Shown here in pieces: positions 1 through 6,553 of a stretch of DNA of 10,863 nucleotides. This stretch comes from Pavlovales sp. CCMP2436 (Eukaryota; Haptophyta; Pavlovophyceae; Pavlovales), in the NCBI GenBank assembly GCA_026770615.1, contig MU631944.1, positions 12,563 through 23,425 of the forward strand. The letters run 5' to 3'. The translations under genes and the position numbers were made by a program. The notes beneath the pieces are model-generated. The model was not told the DNA's origin. It searched no databases and saw only the letters and a program-made list of their open reading frames with translations. Position 1 is the stretch's first letter; each line of letters starts with the position of its first letter.

Positions 1-50
1 CCCCCCACCCACCGAATAACACAATTAACTCCCCCCCCCTACCTTTGCAG
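1..50 (+). other. 3' end of an upstream intron (ABCG-like gene)
   Basis: The stretch is C-rich with a run of nine C followed by TACCTTTGCAG, a strong polypyrimidine tract plus acceptor AG ending at 50. The reading frame of the ABC transporter opens directly after it at 51. The intron's 5' end lies outside the window. Confidence 0.75.
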
Positions 51-703
51 TTGCTGTGCGGCTTCATCCTCAACAAGAATTCGCTCTCCGCCGCCTCACT
101 GATGCTCACCAAACTCTCGGTGCGATCTCATCTTGTGGCTTTGTTGACTGTGGCTGTTATGCATTTACTCTTTGCATTGCGTAGAATGTGCTGAGCCACG
201 CGTGGGGCTCTAGCCTGCACCAATTCCATTCTATGCTATTCTATTCTATATATTAGCGGCTCGGCATGGTTCAACAGGTGGTGTTCACTAACATTCTATT
301 CTCTTATTCATTCGATTGCTCATGTGCTCAACTTGAACTATTTTTTAAAAGCAGGTGCTCAACTAGAACTATTTTGAAAAGAAGGTGCTCATTTTAAAAA
401 AGAAGGTGCTCAACTAGAACTATTTTTTAAAAGCCGATGCTCAACTAAACTATTTTTAAAAAGCAGGTGCTCAACTACGCGTTTGAGGCACTCATGATCA
501 ACGAGCTGGAGGGCGTAGCCATCGTGATCAAGCCCAAGGGCATCGACGTGGCCTACCCCACCACGGGCAAGGTGATCCTCGACCAGATCGGCATCGACGA
601 GGACAACTTCAGCGCGGACGTCGCCTCGCTGTGCGTGTGGCTGGTCGTGTGCGTGTGCTTCTCGTACGCCCTTCTCAAGTGGTGCGTCAAGGAGACGCGC
701 TAG
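51..703 (+). CDS. ABCG-family ABC transporter, C-terminal end (two exons: 51-119 and 467-703)
   Basis: This is the C-terminal end of an ABC-2 type (ABCG/white) membrane domain, which exports lipids, sterols or other hydrophobic compounds across a membrane. Exon 51-119 encodes 23 residues (LLCGFILNKNSLSAASLMLT then KLS). Exon 467-703 encodes 78 residues beginning VLNYAFEALMINELEG and ends at TAG 701-703. The pattern of a glycine-bearing hydrophobic helix, then a short Ser-rich loop, then Y(A/G)(F/Y)EALMINE is the family's hallmark between TM5 and the large extracellular loop. The loop (about IKPKGIDVAYPTTGK to GIDEDNF) is followed by a last membrane helix (LCVWLVVCVCFSYALLKW) and a short basic tail. 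Both splice junctions are phase 0: CTCTCG then gtgcga at 120, and aagcag ending at 466 then GTGCTC. The nucleotide-binding domain and earlier helices lie upstream of the window, so half-size or full-size cannot be told, nor can the substrate. Confidence 0.85.
120..466 (+). other. Intron of the ABCG-like gene (347 bp)
   Basis: The donor is GTGCGA at 120 and the acceptor AAGCAG ends at 466. The intron is AT-rich against GC-rich exons and holds TATTCTATTCTATA-type pyrimidine/AT stretches near 229-250 and 293-310. A possible branch site CTAAC lies near 287-291. Its last 143 bases are five tandem copies of an acceptor-like unit, described separately. Splicing 119 to 467 keeps the frame and restores a family-typical protein, which is the main support for this intron. 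Confidence 0.8.
324..466 (+). repeat. Five tandem copies of a 30-31 bp 3' splice-site unit
   Basis: Units lie at 324-354, 355-384, 385-405 (shortened by about 10 bp), 406-436 and 437-466. Each begins GTGCTCAACTA-like (the fourth intronic junction reads ATGCTC) and runs through an A/T-rich tract to an AAAAGCAG or AAGAAG end. The coding exon that follows begins with the same 11 bases (467-477), so the unit spans the intron-exon junction. Upstream acceptors would mostly read GTG CTC AAC TAG and stop at once, so only the last acceptor gives the full transporter. Confidence 0.9.
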
Positions 704-825
704 ACGGCGGTGTAGTACATTAATCGTAGAATGCTCAGCCGCACGATCCATAGCCCCGCGTGCAGTGGGCTGTCCTGACGCGTGCGAGACAGAGAGAGAG
801 TGCAGCACAGCACTCTCACGGCTAG

Positions 826-831
826 AATAAA
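826..831 (+). terminator. Candidate polyadenylation signal AATAAA for the ABCG-like gene
   Basis: AATAAA lies 123 bases after the stop codon and directly abuts the 14-bp hairpin at 831-861. A TGTAA at 861-865, the signal used by green algae, follows the hairpin and is an alternative. Which one is used depends on lineage and cannot be settled here. Confidence 0.45.
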
Positions 832-861
832 CTAACTACACGCTGGAAGCGTGTAGTTAGT
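831..861. terminator. Perfect 14-bp inverted repeat, 3-base loop
   Basis: The left arm ACTAACTACACGCT (831-844) pairs perfectly with AGCGTGTAGTTAGT (848-861) around a GGA loop. It lies between the AATAAA signals of two convergent genes, so it would form in either transcript's 3' UTR. A role in 3'-end processing or transcript stability is inference; it could also be a tiny foldback element remnant. Confidence 0.65.
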
Positions 862-884
862 GTAATTAATTCGAGCCAATCGTC

Positions 885-890
885 TTTATT
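885..890 (-). terminator. Candidate polyadenylation signal (AATAAA on - strand) for the 1298-residue gene
   Basis: TTTATT on the + strand reads AATAAA on the - strand, about 130 bases after the stop codon at 1021-1023. It faces the + strand signal at 826-831, giving a tail-to-tail arrangement. Confidence 0.4.
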
Positions 891-898
891 CAATAGAC

Positions 899-916
899 TA
901 TATATATATATATATA
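899..916. repeat. (TA)9 microsatellite
   Basis: Nine uninterrupted TA units lie in the 3' UTR of the - strand gene. Confidence 0.9.
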
Positions 917-1020
917 CGACAATAAAGCAGCTAGCAGCGCTCTCTGATCCTATTTCTGAAGGGTGCGTCAAGGCGGTAGGTTGGCTGCGCCTGCGCGGAG
1001 CCGCTGCGTCACGTCGAGGC

Positions 1021-4000
1021 TCAGAGCATGCTGAGCAGCTGATCCGCCGAGGAGGGGCTGCGCGCGCGCGTGCGCAGTGCGGCGGCGGCGGCGAGCAGCG
1101 CGACGGCGGCGAGCGCGAGCGCCCCGCCGGCGAGCGCGGCCACGGTGGCGGCGTCCGCTCCGCCCGCGGCAGCAGGCCAGGCGTCGCGCGCAGCAGCCTT
1201 TGCCAGCGGCGGCCCCGCCCCGCCTGCGCCGGACCTCGCACGCAAGCGGGCGGCAAGCGAGTCGCGAAGGCGCAGAGCGGGGCCCGGCCGGCGCGGCTCG
1301 CTTCGGCCGTCCACCGCCTCAGCAACCAGCTTGTTTGCTGCCGCTCCGCTGAGCGTAACGGCTCCGCTGAGCGTAGCGGCCTCCTTGAGCTCCTCCTCGT
1401 GCACGGCGAGCGCGGCGGAGGCCAGCTGAATCGCGTCGTCGTAGCGCCCCTCGCTGCGCGCGAGCACGGCAGCCGCGGCGAGCGCGAAGCCTGCGGAGTG
1501 TAGCTGGCGCGGCGGGGAGGGCGAGTGGTGGTGCACGGTGTGGTGCACAGCGGGCGATCCTCCCGCTACGCCCGCCGGCGCGACGGCCTCGGGGGCCACG
1601 CCGCGCGGGTGGCGGTGGCGCGGGCTGCCAGCGTGCTGCTGCGGGTGCGCACTTCCGCCCGGCGGCGAGGGCGGTAAAGGCGGCGAGGGCGGCGGCGAGG
1701 GCGGCGGCGAGGGCGGCGACGGCGGCGGCGACGGCGACGGCGGCGGCGACGGCGGCGGCAGCGCCACCTGCGTCGCGGGGTCGGCCGCGCGCCCGTGCCG
1801 GCGGTGGCCGTGCGCGTGCGCGGCGGAGGCGGCGGGGAGCGAAGGCGCGCCAGGGCTCGCCGCGCCGGCCGCATCCGGGCCGACCGCATCCGAGCCGACC
1901 GCGGCGGCCGGCCAGGGCACCGGCTCACCCCCGCTGCCGCCACCGCCCGCCGCGTGCGCCGCGTGCGCAGGCGGCGGCGGGCTGAGCGCCGACGGCGGGC
2001 GGTGCGGCGGCGGCGGGCTGAGAGGCGGCGGCGGTGGCGGCGGCGGGCGGAAGGGGGGCAGCGCCAGCGGGAGGAAGGCGATCGGCCCGTTGGACGGCGG
2101 CGGCGGCGGCGGCCGCGTCAGGCGGGGCTCGTGCGGTGCTGGCAGCGGCTCCCGCGCCCCGACGCCGCCGCCCCTGCCGCCCTGCGCCGCCTTGCCGCTG
2201 CCGCTGGCCTCCGCGACGGCGGCGGGGAGCAAAGGTGACGGGCCGGTGCGAGTTGGCGCCTCGGTGCGCGCGGGCGGCGGCGCGGCGGGCGCGAGCGGCG
2301 GCGGGCTGGCGTCGAGCCACATGGGCGGCGGCGACGGGCTCGGCGGCGGCGGCGGCGGCGGGCTCGGCGGCGGCGACGGGCTCGGCGGCGGCGGCGGCGG
2401 CGGGCTCGGCGGCGGCGACGGGCTCGGCGGCGGCGGCGGCGGCGGGCTCGGCGGCGGCGACGGGCTCGGCGGCGGCGGCTCGTGCACAGGCACGGGGGGC
2501 GTCGTGAGGGCAAACGTAACGCTTGGCCCCGCCGGCGTTACGGGCGCGGCGGTGGGCGCCGCGTCGTGCTTGTGCCCCACACCGCCGTTGGCGGGCGGGC
2601 GGGGCGTCGGGCGCTGGTCCTCGTCGGCGTCCGTCTTCTTCTTGTTGAGGAAAAGCACCCACAGCAGCAGCAGCCCGATGCCCGCCACCATCAGCAGCCG
2701 GGCGGGCGACATGCCAAGGATGAGGAGCTTCTTCTCCTTGCGCGTGCGTCTGCTGCGCGTCGACGCCACCGAGCTCAGAATTGACTCACCTGACGGCCGA
2801 CGCGAGCGCCTGCCGGGAAGCGCGCCGCCCTGCCCGCGCGGCGTGTGCGCCCCCGGCAGGCCGACGCCGAGCGTGTGGTGGGCCGCCTCGTCCGCGCTGC
2901 CGCTTCTTGAGCGCCCCGCGCCGCGCCGCTTCTTGCCGCCCGCCGTGTGCGCAGAGTGCTGCTTGCGCTCCGCCTCCTCTTCCGAGTCGTTGCTGTCGCG
3001 CCTCGCGCCCAGCTGCCCGATGCCCTCCAGGCTGCGCTCCTCCCCCTCGTCGGATGAGTCGCCCTCCTTGCCCTCCTTGGCCGAGTGCCTGCGCGCCATA
3101 CCGAGTTCACTGATCAGGTCGAGTGCTTCTTTCGCCTCCTGCCCGAACTCGGTGGACGAGTGCCTGCTCCCACCCCCCCAACCTGCCGGCGCCGCCTCCG
3201 CCGCCGCCGTCTCCGCCTCCGCTTCGGAGTCGCGTGAGACTTGGATCGAAGGATTCAGCCTAAACTCTTGTTGGATCGAGGACGCTTGTTGGATCGAGGG
3301 CGCTTGTTGGATCGATGGCGCTTGCACCCCGTTCGGCGCGTCCCCCACCACAGAGCCGCCGCGCGCGCCTGCGTCCTCATCGTCATCGCCCTCGTCATCG
3401 GAGGGCACTGCGCTTTTGAGGGCTTTGGCGTACTCGTCGGGGACGTGCGCCGCTCCCTCCGCCTCCGCGTCGTAGCCCCCGTTGCCGTTGCCGTGGCCGT
3501 AACCGCCGTATCCGTCTGGCGAGAGGGGCGCGCCTGCCTCTGCGCATTCTCTCGCCAACCCTCTTCCTCTTCCGTCCTCGGCGCCCGGCCACCCGGCTAG
3601 CTGCGGCGCCCCCGCGCCGAGCCCGGTGTCCACCAGCTCGCGGTCGATCACACGCCCTCGCCGCTGCAACGGCGCGAGAACTTCCTCGTCGCTGCTGCCG
3701 CCCTCCTCCTCCTCCCCCTCCCCCTCCTCCTCCCGCTCCTCGGCAGCCGCGATGGCCGCCGCGGCGAGGGCGGCCGCGGCGGCGGCGGCGGTGGGCGAGA
3801 GCGGCCCCTCGAGCGACGCGCGGACAGACGCGCCAACCTCGGCGGGGGGCGCGCCGCCGTCCGCGCGCGGCGGGCGCGCCCAGAGCTGCGGCTCGTGGCC
3901 GCCGTTGAGACTGAGCCGCTCACGCGGCGGTGCGGACATGGCGGGCGCAGCGGCGGCCGGTCGCAGCTGCAGCTTGGAGTCGGGCGGCAGTCCGGGCGGC

Positions 4001-4917
4001 ACGTCGAAGAGCAGAGCAGCAGGCGCCGCGCTGCGCACGTGGATCTGTGCTGGCCGAGCAGCGTCAGCAGCGTCACGGCCAAACAGCGCCACGGCTGCGC
4101 GCACGCTGCCGGCTGCGGGCGCACCCTCCGCCTTGCCGGCAGCACTGGTCGCTCGGGCAGCCTCCTCGGCGGGCGGCACGCTGTCGATGCGCGCGAGCGA
4201 GGTGCGCACGCGCGTGTCGAGTGCGGTATCGAGCAACAAGTCCAGCGGCTCGATCGAGCCCCCGCCGTGCGACAGAGTGCTTGGCTCGGGCGTCTGCGGC
4301 TCGGTCCGGCGGCCCTCCAGCGGCGAGTGTGTGCGCAGTCCGTTGAGCGCGCCCGCCAGTCGGTCTGACTCTGCCACGAGCCGCAGCTGCAACCGGCTGG
4401 CGACAGGCGCGCTGGCCGAGGCCTCGGGCGGCAGGTGGTCGGGAAAGGGCGGCGAGGCTGCGCGGCGCTTGCCGTTCGCCGTCCGGCCATTGAACGCGTG
4501 CGCGAGCTGCTGCTCGAGCGTCGTTAGCTCGCCAAGCGACGCTGCCATCCGCCGCTCAACCGCGTCGACGGCCATCGAGAGCTCGTGCCCGAGCGACTTG
4601 CGCTCCGACGCTGTGGCCTCGTCCGCCTCGTTGCCCATCGACTTGAGCCGCTCGCGCATCGAGTTCTGGGCCGAGATGCCCGTCGAGTAGGCTTGCGCCA
4701 CCTTCTCCAGCTTTAGCGCACGCTCCTCGCATGTGTGCCGCACGAGCGGGTCGGCGAGCTGCTCGGGGGAGGAGGCCGTCGCCCACATCGCGTAGCGGCG
4801 CAGCTCGTCCACCTCCGCGCAGAGGCGCAGCGTCGCCCGCGACTGAGGGTTGAAGCCCTCGGCGATGCCAAACTGAGCGTCAAGCCGTGCGACTAGTGGC
4901 AGCGTCCCCGAGGACAT
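1021..4917 (-). CDS. Unrecognised large membrane protein: coiled coil, acidic/Ser-rich middle, Ser-Pro repeats, two membrane helices
   Basis: One uninterrupted 1298-codon frame runs from ATG (4917-4915) to TGA (1023-1021). Residues about 62-142 are charged and heptad-like, suggesting a coiled coil. Residues about 373-405 are poly-Ala then acidic (EEREEEGEGEEEE). Residues 533-559 carry short SIQQ repeats, and KKRR at 662-665 is a possible basic targeting signal. The central membrane helix is about 741-757 (LLMVAGIGLLLLWVLFL), preceded by RRTRKEKK and followed by NKKK. Three Pro-rich blocks follow: SPSPPP repeats 818-865, a Pro run roughly 930-1000, and SPPP at about 1050-1087. A TPR-like motif lies near 1143-1176 (EGRYDDAIQLASAAL) and a C-terminal helix at about 1259-1281, with an RTRAR tail. 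Ser-Pro blocks resemble hydroxyproline-rich cell-wall proteins (extensin, pherophorin), which suggests that the part between the helices faces the lumen or outside; this is inference. A consensus donor at 2789 leaves room for alternative splicing. Family and function are unknown. Confidence 0.7.
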   Translation of the reverse strand: MSSGTLPLVARLDAQFGIAEGFNPQSRATLRLCAEVDELRRYAMWATASSPEQLADPLVRHTCEERALKLEKVAQAYSTGISAQNSMRERLKSMGNEADEATASERKSLGHELSMAVDAVERRMAASLGELTTLEQQLAHAFNGRTANGKRRAASPPFPDHLPPEASASAPVASRLQLRLVAESDRLAGALNGLRTHSPLEGRRTEPQTPEPSTLSHGGGSIEPLDLLLDTALDTRVRTSLARIDSVPPAEEAARATSAAGKAEGAPAAGSVRAAVALFGRDAADAARPAQIHVRSAAPAALLFDVPPGLPPDSKLQLRPAAAAPAMSAPPRERLSLNGGHEPQLWARPPRADGGAPPAEVGASVRASLEGPLSPTAAAAAAALAAAAIAAAEEREEEGEGEEEEGGSSDEEVLAPLQRRGRVIDRELVDTGLGAGAPQLAGWPGAEDGRGRGLARECAEAGAPLSPDGYGGYGHGNGNGGYDAEAEGAAHVPDEYAKALKSAVPSDDEGDDDEDAGARGGSVVGDAPNGVQAPSIQQAPSIQQASSIQQEFRLNPSIQVSRDSEAEAETAAAEAAPAGWGGGSRHSSTEFGQEAKEALDLISELGMARRHSAKEGKEGDSSDEGEERSLEGIGQLGARRDSNDSEEEAERKQHSAHTAGGKKRRGAGRSRSGSADEAAHHTLGVGLPGAHTPRGQGGALPGRRSRRPSGESILSSVASTRSRRTRKEKKLLILGMSPARLLMVAGIGLLLLWVLFLNKKKTDADEDQRPTPRPPANGGVGHKHDAAPTAAPVTPAGPSVTFALTTPPVPVHEPPPPSPSPPPSPPPPPPPSPSPPPSPPPPPPPSPSPPPSPPPPPPPSPSPPPMWLDASPPPLAPAAPPPARTEAPTRTGPSPLLPAAVAEASGSGKAAQGGRGGGVGAREPLPAPHEPRLTRPPPPPPSNGPIAFLPLALPPFRPPPPPPPPLSPPPPHRPPSALSPPPPAHAAHAAGGGGSGGEPVPWPAAAVGSDAVGPDAAGAASPGAPSLPAASAAHAHGHRRHGRAADPATQVALPPPSPPPSPSPPPSPPSPPPSPPPSPPLPPSPPGGSAHPQQHAGSPRHRHPRGVAPEAVAPAGVAGGSPAVHHTVHHHSPSPPRQLHSAGFALAAAAVLARSEGRYDDAIQLASAALAVHEEELKEAATLSGAVTLSGAAANKLVAEAVDGRSEPRRPGPALRLRDSLAARLRARSGAGGAGPPLAKAAARDAWPAAAGGADAATVAALAGGALALAAVALLAAAAALRTRARSPSSADQLLSML
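1343..1378 (-). repeat. 18-bp tandem duplication inside the 1298-residue gene
   Basis: Two copies (1343-1360 and 1361-1378) differ by one base and encode a duplicated TLSGA(V/A) hexapeptide just C-terminal to the TPR-like motif. It is in frame. Confidence 0.85.
2324..2480 (-). repeat. 42-bp tandem repeat encoding the Ser-Pro block SPSPPPSPPPPPPP
   Basis: The marker triplet GAC recurs at 2333, 2375, 2417 and 2459, exactly 42 bases apart, giving about 3.7 copies. On the - strand each unit encodes the 14-residue SPSPPPSPPPPPPP, three times in full plus a final SPSPPP ending at residue 865. The copies are almost identical at DNA level, so the array is recent or homogenised. This is the part of the protein most likely to vary in length between strains. 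Confidence 0.9.
3271..3324 (-). repeat. Three tandem 18-bp units encoding SIQQ-containing hexapeptides
   Basis: TTGGATCGA recurs at 3271, 3289 and 3307, with an outlying copy at 3241. The units encode repeated (A/S)(P/S)SIQQ in a disordered stretch of the large protein (about residues 533-559). Confidence 0.85.
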
Positions 4918-4945
4918 CGCAGCGTCCCAAGGGAAACCAAATAGA

Positions 4946-5031
4946 CACTCTCAATCGCACACCGCGTGTCCGCCCTCGAGCGACCAGTCACTCTCAATCG
5001 CACACCACGTGTCCGACCTCGAGCGACAAAG
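4946..5031. repeat. Two direct 43-bp repeats upstream of the 1298-residue gene
   Basis: CACTCTCAATCGCACACC begins at 4946 and again at 4989. The copies differ at only two positions over about 39 bases. One change turns CCGCGTG into CCACGTG, so only the second copy contains CACGTG (5006-5011), the core bound by bHLH/bZIP-type factors in plants and other eukaryotes. A regulatory role is inference. Confidence 0.8.
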
Positions 5032-5336
5032 TGCCCTGCCTGCCGCGGGCGCCCAACTTTGTGCGGAGCTGACAAGCTCTCGCTCGGAGAGCGCCCAAAA
5101 GTTGAGGTGTTTAAAATCTGATTCAGACCTGCTCCCTCAACCTCGGAAGGCGTATGTATGCCAGGTAATGGGTATGTACCAGGGAAGGTCTGTGAGCGCG
5201 GCAAGCCTTCGCGGATCACAAAATGTTACTATATCACTAGCCTTCAGGGGGTATGTGCCGTACCACATACTGTGTTATGACTTCAACTCTACTCAGTTAA
5301 AATCACGGCGGTTACTCGTCCCGCTTAAGCTCAGAC

Positions 5337-5470
5337 GCCCCGGCGCGCTCTCGTGCTCGCTGCCCTCCCGGCCTCCCGCCTCGTACCCGGCGCGCTCTCG
5401 TGCTTACTGCCCACGCACGCTCTCGGCATCCCACTTCGTACCCGGCGCGCTCTCGTGCTCGCTGCACCGC
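5337..5470 (+). repeat. Three imperfect GC-rich direct repeats just upstream of the small + strand gene
   Basis: CGGCGCGCTCTCGTGCT recurs at 5341, 5388 and 5443 (spacing 47 and 55). The last two copies share a longer upstream part ending CGTACC. The third copy ends only a few bases before the chosen ATG at 5472, so the array would lie in the 5' UTR or core promoter. Confidence 0.8.
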
Positions 5471-5471
5471 C

Positions 5472-6032
5472 ATGCCACTCAGCCACCCGCCGCTGCTCAC
5501 CATATGGCGCCAGGACACGTTGGGCCGGCAGGCCCCCGGCGGTGCGCTCACGCGCACGCGCGCGATGCGATTCGAAGTGCAGACCCCAATTGACGCGCAG
5601 ACCGATGCAGATCTCCGTATATCACTCGACGGGCCGCGATACGACGTGCTCGTCGCCTCGACCGGGATGCGGATAGCGCCGCCCGCCACAGCCACAGCCG
5701 CCGCCGGCCGGACGCCACCGACCAAGCACGCGCCCAAGCGGCTGGTCGAGACCCCAGGGGCGGTTTACAAGTCGATATGGGCAGATTCCGCTCAGCCGAT
5801 CGGTATGAACACCTTTGAGTTCACGCGGCGACACGGGTACGAGCCCAAGTCGGTCCCCTCACCCATGAGCCAGCCACAGACGCTGTCGGCTTGGTTCAAA
5901 GAGTATGGTGCCGCCGACCCAAACGCCCGGCTTGGGCGACGCACGGCGTTCACGAGCTCCGTGCGCCTGCACGGGCAGGGCACAGAGGCCTTCCGTACAA
6001 ACGTGCGGCAGATGAAGCGCGGCGCGCTCTGA
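5472..6032 (+). CDS. Small basic protein of unknown function (186 residues)
   Basis: The frame opens upstream, but the first ATG in it is at 5472, in the context ACCGCCATGC, which fits a eukaryotic start; it ends at TGA 6030-6032. The protein (MPLSHPPLLTIWRQDTLGRQ at its start, NVRQMKRGAL at its end) is rich in Arg, Pro and Thr. It has no signal peptide, membrane helix or coiled coil that I can see. A low-complexity Ala/Thr/Pro stretch lies near residues 70-85. A more conserved-looking half follows, with several aromatic residues (GAVYKSIWADS, GMNTFEFTRRHGYEPK, LSAWFKEYG). I recognise no domain. An alternative start is the internal ATG at 5565 (MRFEVQTPID). The 3' flank to 6245 holds no clear gene. 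Confidence 0.55.
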   Translation: MPLSHPPLLTIWRQDTLGRQAPGGALTRTRAMRFEVQTPIDAQTDADLRISLDGPRYDVLVASTGMRIAPPATATAAAGRTPPTKHAPKRLVETPGAVYKSIWADSAQPIGMNTFEFTRRHGYEPKSVPSPMSQPQTLSAWFKEYGAADPNARLGRRTAFTSSVRLHGQGTEAFRTNVRQMKRGAL

Positions 6033-6245
6033 GTCTGGTGCCGTGTCTTAGTCTACTTCGGACTTCTTCCTGGGCGGCAATACGTTAAGAGCCTCAGTCA
6101 GCGCAGCTAGGTGAATGACACTGAACTGACGGATCGGGGTAGTAACGTGTAAAAGGATCTAGTTTAAGAGCCGCCTCCTCCTGGAGAAGCCTGCCCAGGT
6201 TGAGCTGGAACGGCACGAACCCCTGCTCGGCTGCGAGACGGTAAT

Positions 6246-6553
6246 TGTCGGGAGCCCAAGTGTTTTACACAATTTGGCTCTGTTCGGTTCGCCATCGGAC
6301 TGCCCGGATTTCAATATCCCGGGCTCAGCTGCCGTCTCGACTGCTCTACGGCTGCTCTCGACGCCGCTTCAGCTCTCTTGTCAAGGTCTCTTACTTACTA
6401 AGAGACCTTGTGACACAGCTTCAGACCACCTGCTCTGTGTTGTATCGCCCTACGCTTCCTAGCTGTTCCTGCCCTCTCGTTAGCCGCTTCACCGCGACTC
6501 GGACTCGATCCCCCCTAGCTCTCGCTGTAGACCTCGCACTCTCGCATCCTAAC
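6246..6553 (+). other. Retrotransposon leader / candidate 5' LTR
   Basis: This pyrimidine-rich, non-coding-looking segment lies directly upstream of gag and should contain the 5' LTR, the primer-binding site and the RNA leader. A GCCCGG/CCGGGC inverted repeat (about 6302-6324) and a strong hairpin (6379-6415) are visible. I see no clear TATA box and no convincing tRNA-complementary TGG site. One reading frame happens to stay open from 6245 into gag, but it lacks an ATG before 6554. Confidence 0.5.
6379..6415 (+). other. Leader hairpin, 12-bp perfect core stem
   Basis: CAAGGTCTCTTA (6382-6393) pairs perfectly with TAAGAGACCTTG (6399-6410) around CTTAC. Three more pairs (6379-6381 with 6413-6415) form beyond a 2-base bulge. 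In retroelement leaders such stems often serve packaging, dimerisation or reverse-transcription initiation; here the role is inference. Confidence 0.65.

Larger units (their letters stand above)
704..1020. other. Convergent intergenic region (3' ends of two genes)
   Basis: The + strand transporter ends at 703 and the - strand gene ends at 1021, so this segment holds two facing 3' UTRs. It contains a GA-rich run (790-800), an 8-bp stem (796-803 with 810-817, loop of six), the AATAAA signals, a perfect 14-bp hairpin and a TA microsatellite, listed separately. A further + strand AATAAA lies at 921-926. No convincing ORF or RNA gene is visible. Confidence 0.7.
4918..5471. promoter_or_regulatory. 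Divergent intergenic region between the - strand gene and the small + strand gene
   Basis: About 550 bases separate two divergent start codons, so both 5' UTRs and promoters should lie here. It holds a 43-bp direct repeat next to the - strand gene, a TATAT at about 5230-5234, a short inverted repeat (GTATGTG 5251-5257 with CACATAC 5264-5270), and GC-rich repeats beside the + strand start. An ATG at 5277 opens only a seven-codon frame and could be an upstream ORF if transcribed. No convincing coding sequence is seen: the open frame across 5009-5593 starts at GTG, is low-complexity and overlaps the repeats. The promoter assignment is by position only. Confidence 0.5.

Noticed and set aside
324..466. 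Tandem 30-bp units considered as a CRISPR array
   Set aside because: The units are contiguous without unique spacers, sit inside a eukaryotic intron, and share sequence with the exon start.
410..808. 132-codon - strand open frame over the transporter's last exon
   Set aside because: Antisense of a recognisable ABCG exon, extending through the splice-site repeats and 3' UTR.
822..1325. 167-codon - strand open frame near the gene end
   Set aside because: Alternative frame of the large - strand gene running into AT-rich 3' UTR; the product is compositionally biased Arg/Pro/Ser.
1925..2662. Other open frames across the GC-rich core, both strands, rich in Arg and Ala
   Set aside because: Off-frame readings of the same GC-rich repeats, with no domain and no sensible start.
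1538..3475. Long + strand Gly-rich open frame of 645 codons
   Set aside because: It is the antisense of the - strand Pro/Ala/Ser-rich gene; GC-rich codons leave the opposite strand open. The - strand frame is longer and has membrane helices and a coiled coil, while this one is only low-complexity Gly/Ala.
5009..5593. 194-codon + strand open frame in the divergent intergenic region
   Set aside because: It begins at GTG, runs through direct repeats, is low-complexity and overlaps the better-supported gene at 5472-6032 in another frame.
6302..6324. GCCCGG/CCGGGC inverted repeat considered as an LTR terminal or promoter structure
   Set aside because: Only six base pairs in GC-rich DNA; no partner LTR is visible to support a boundary.
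6500..6530. ACTCGGACTCGATCCCCC considered as a tRNA T-arm or tRNA gene
   Set aside because: No matching acceptor, D or anticodon stems were found around it; the resemblance is limited to a short T-loop-like string.
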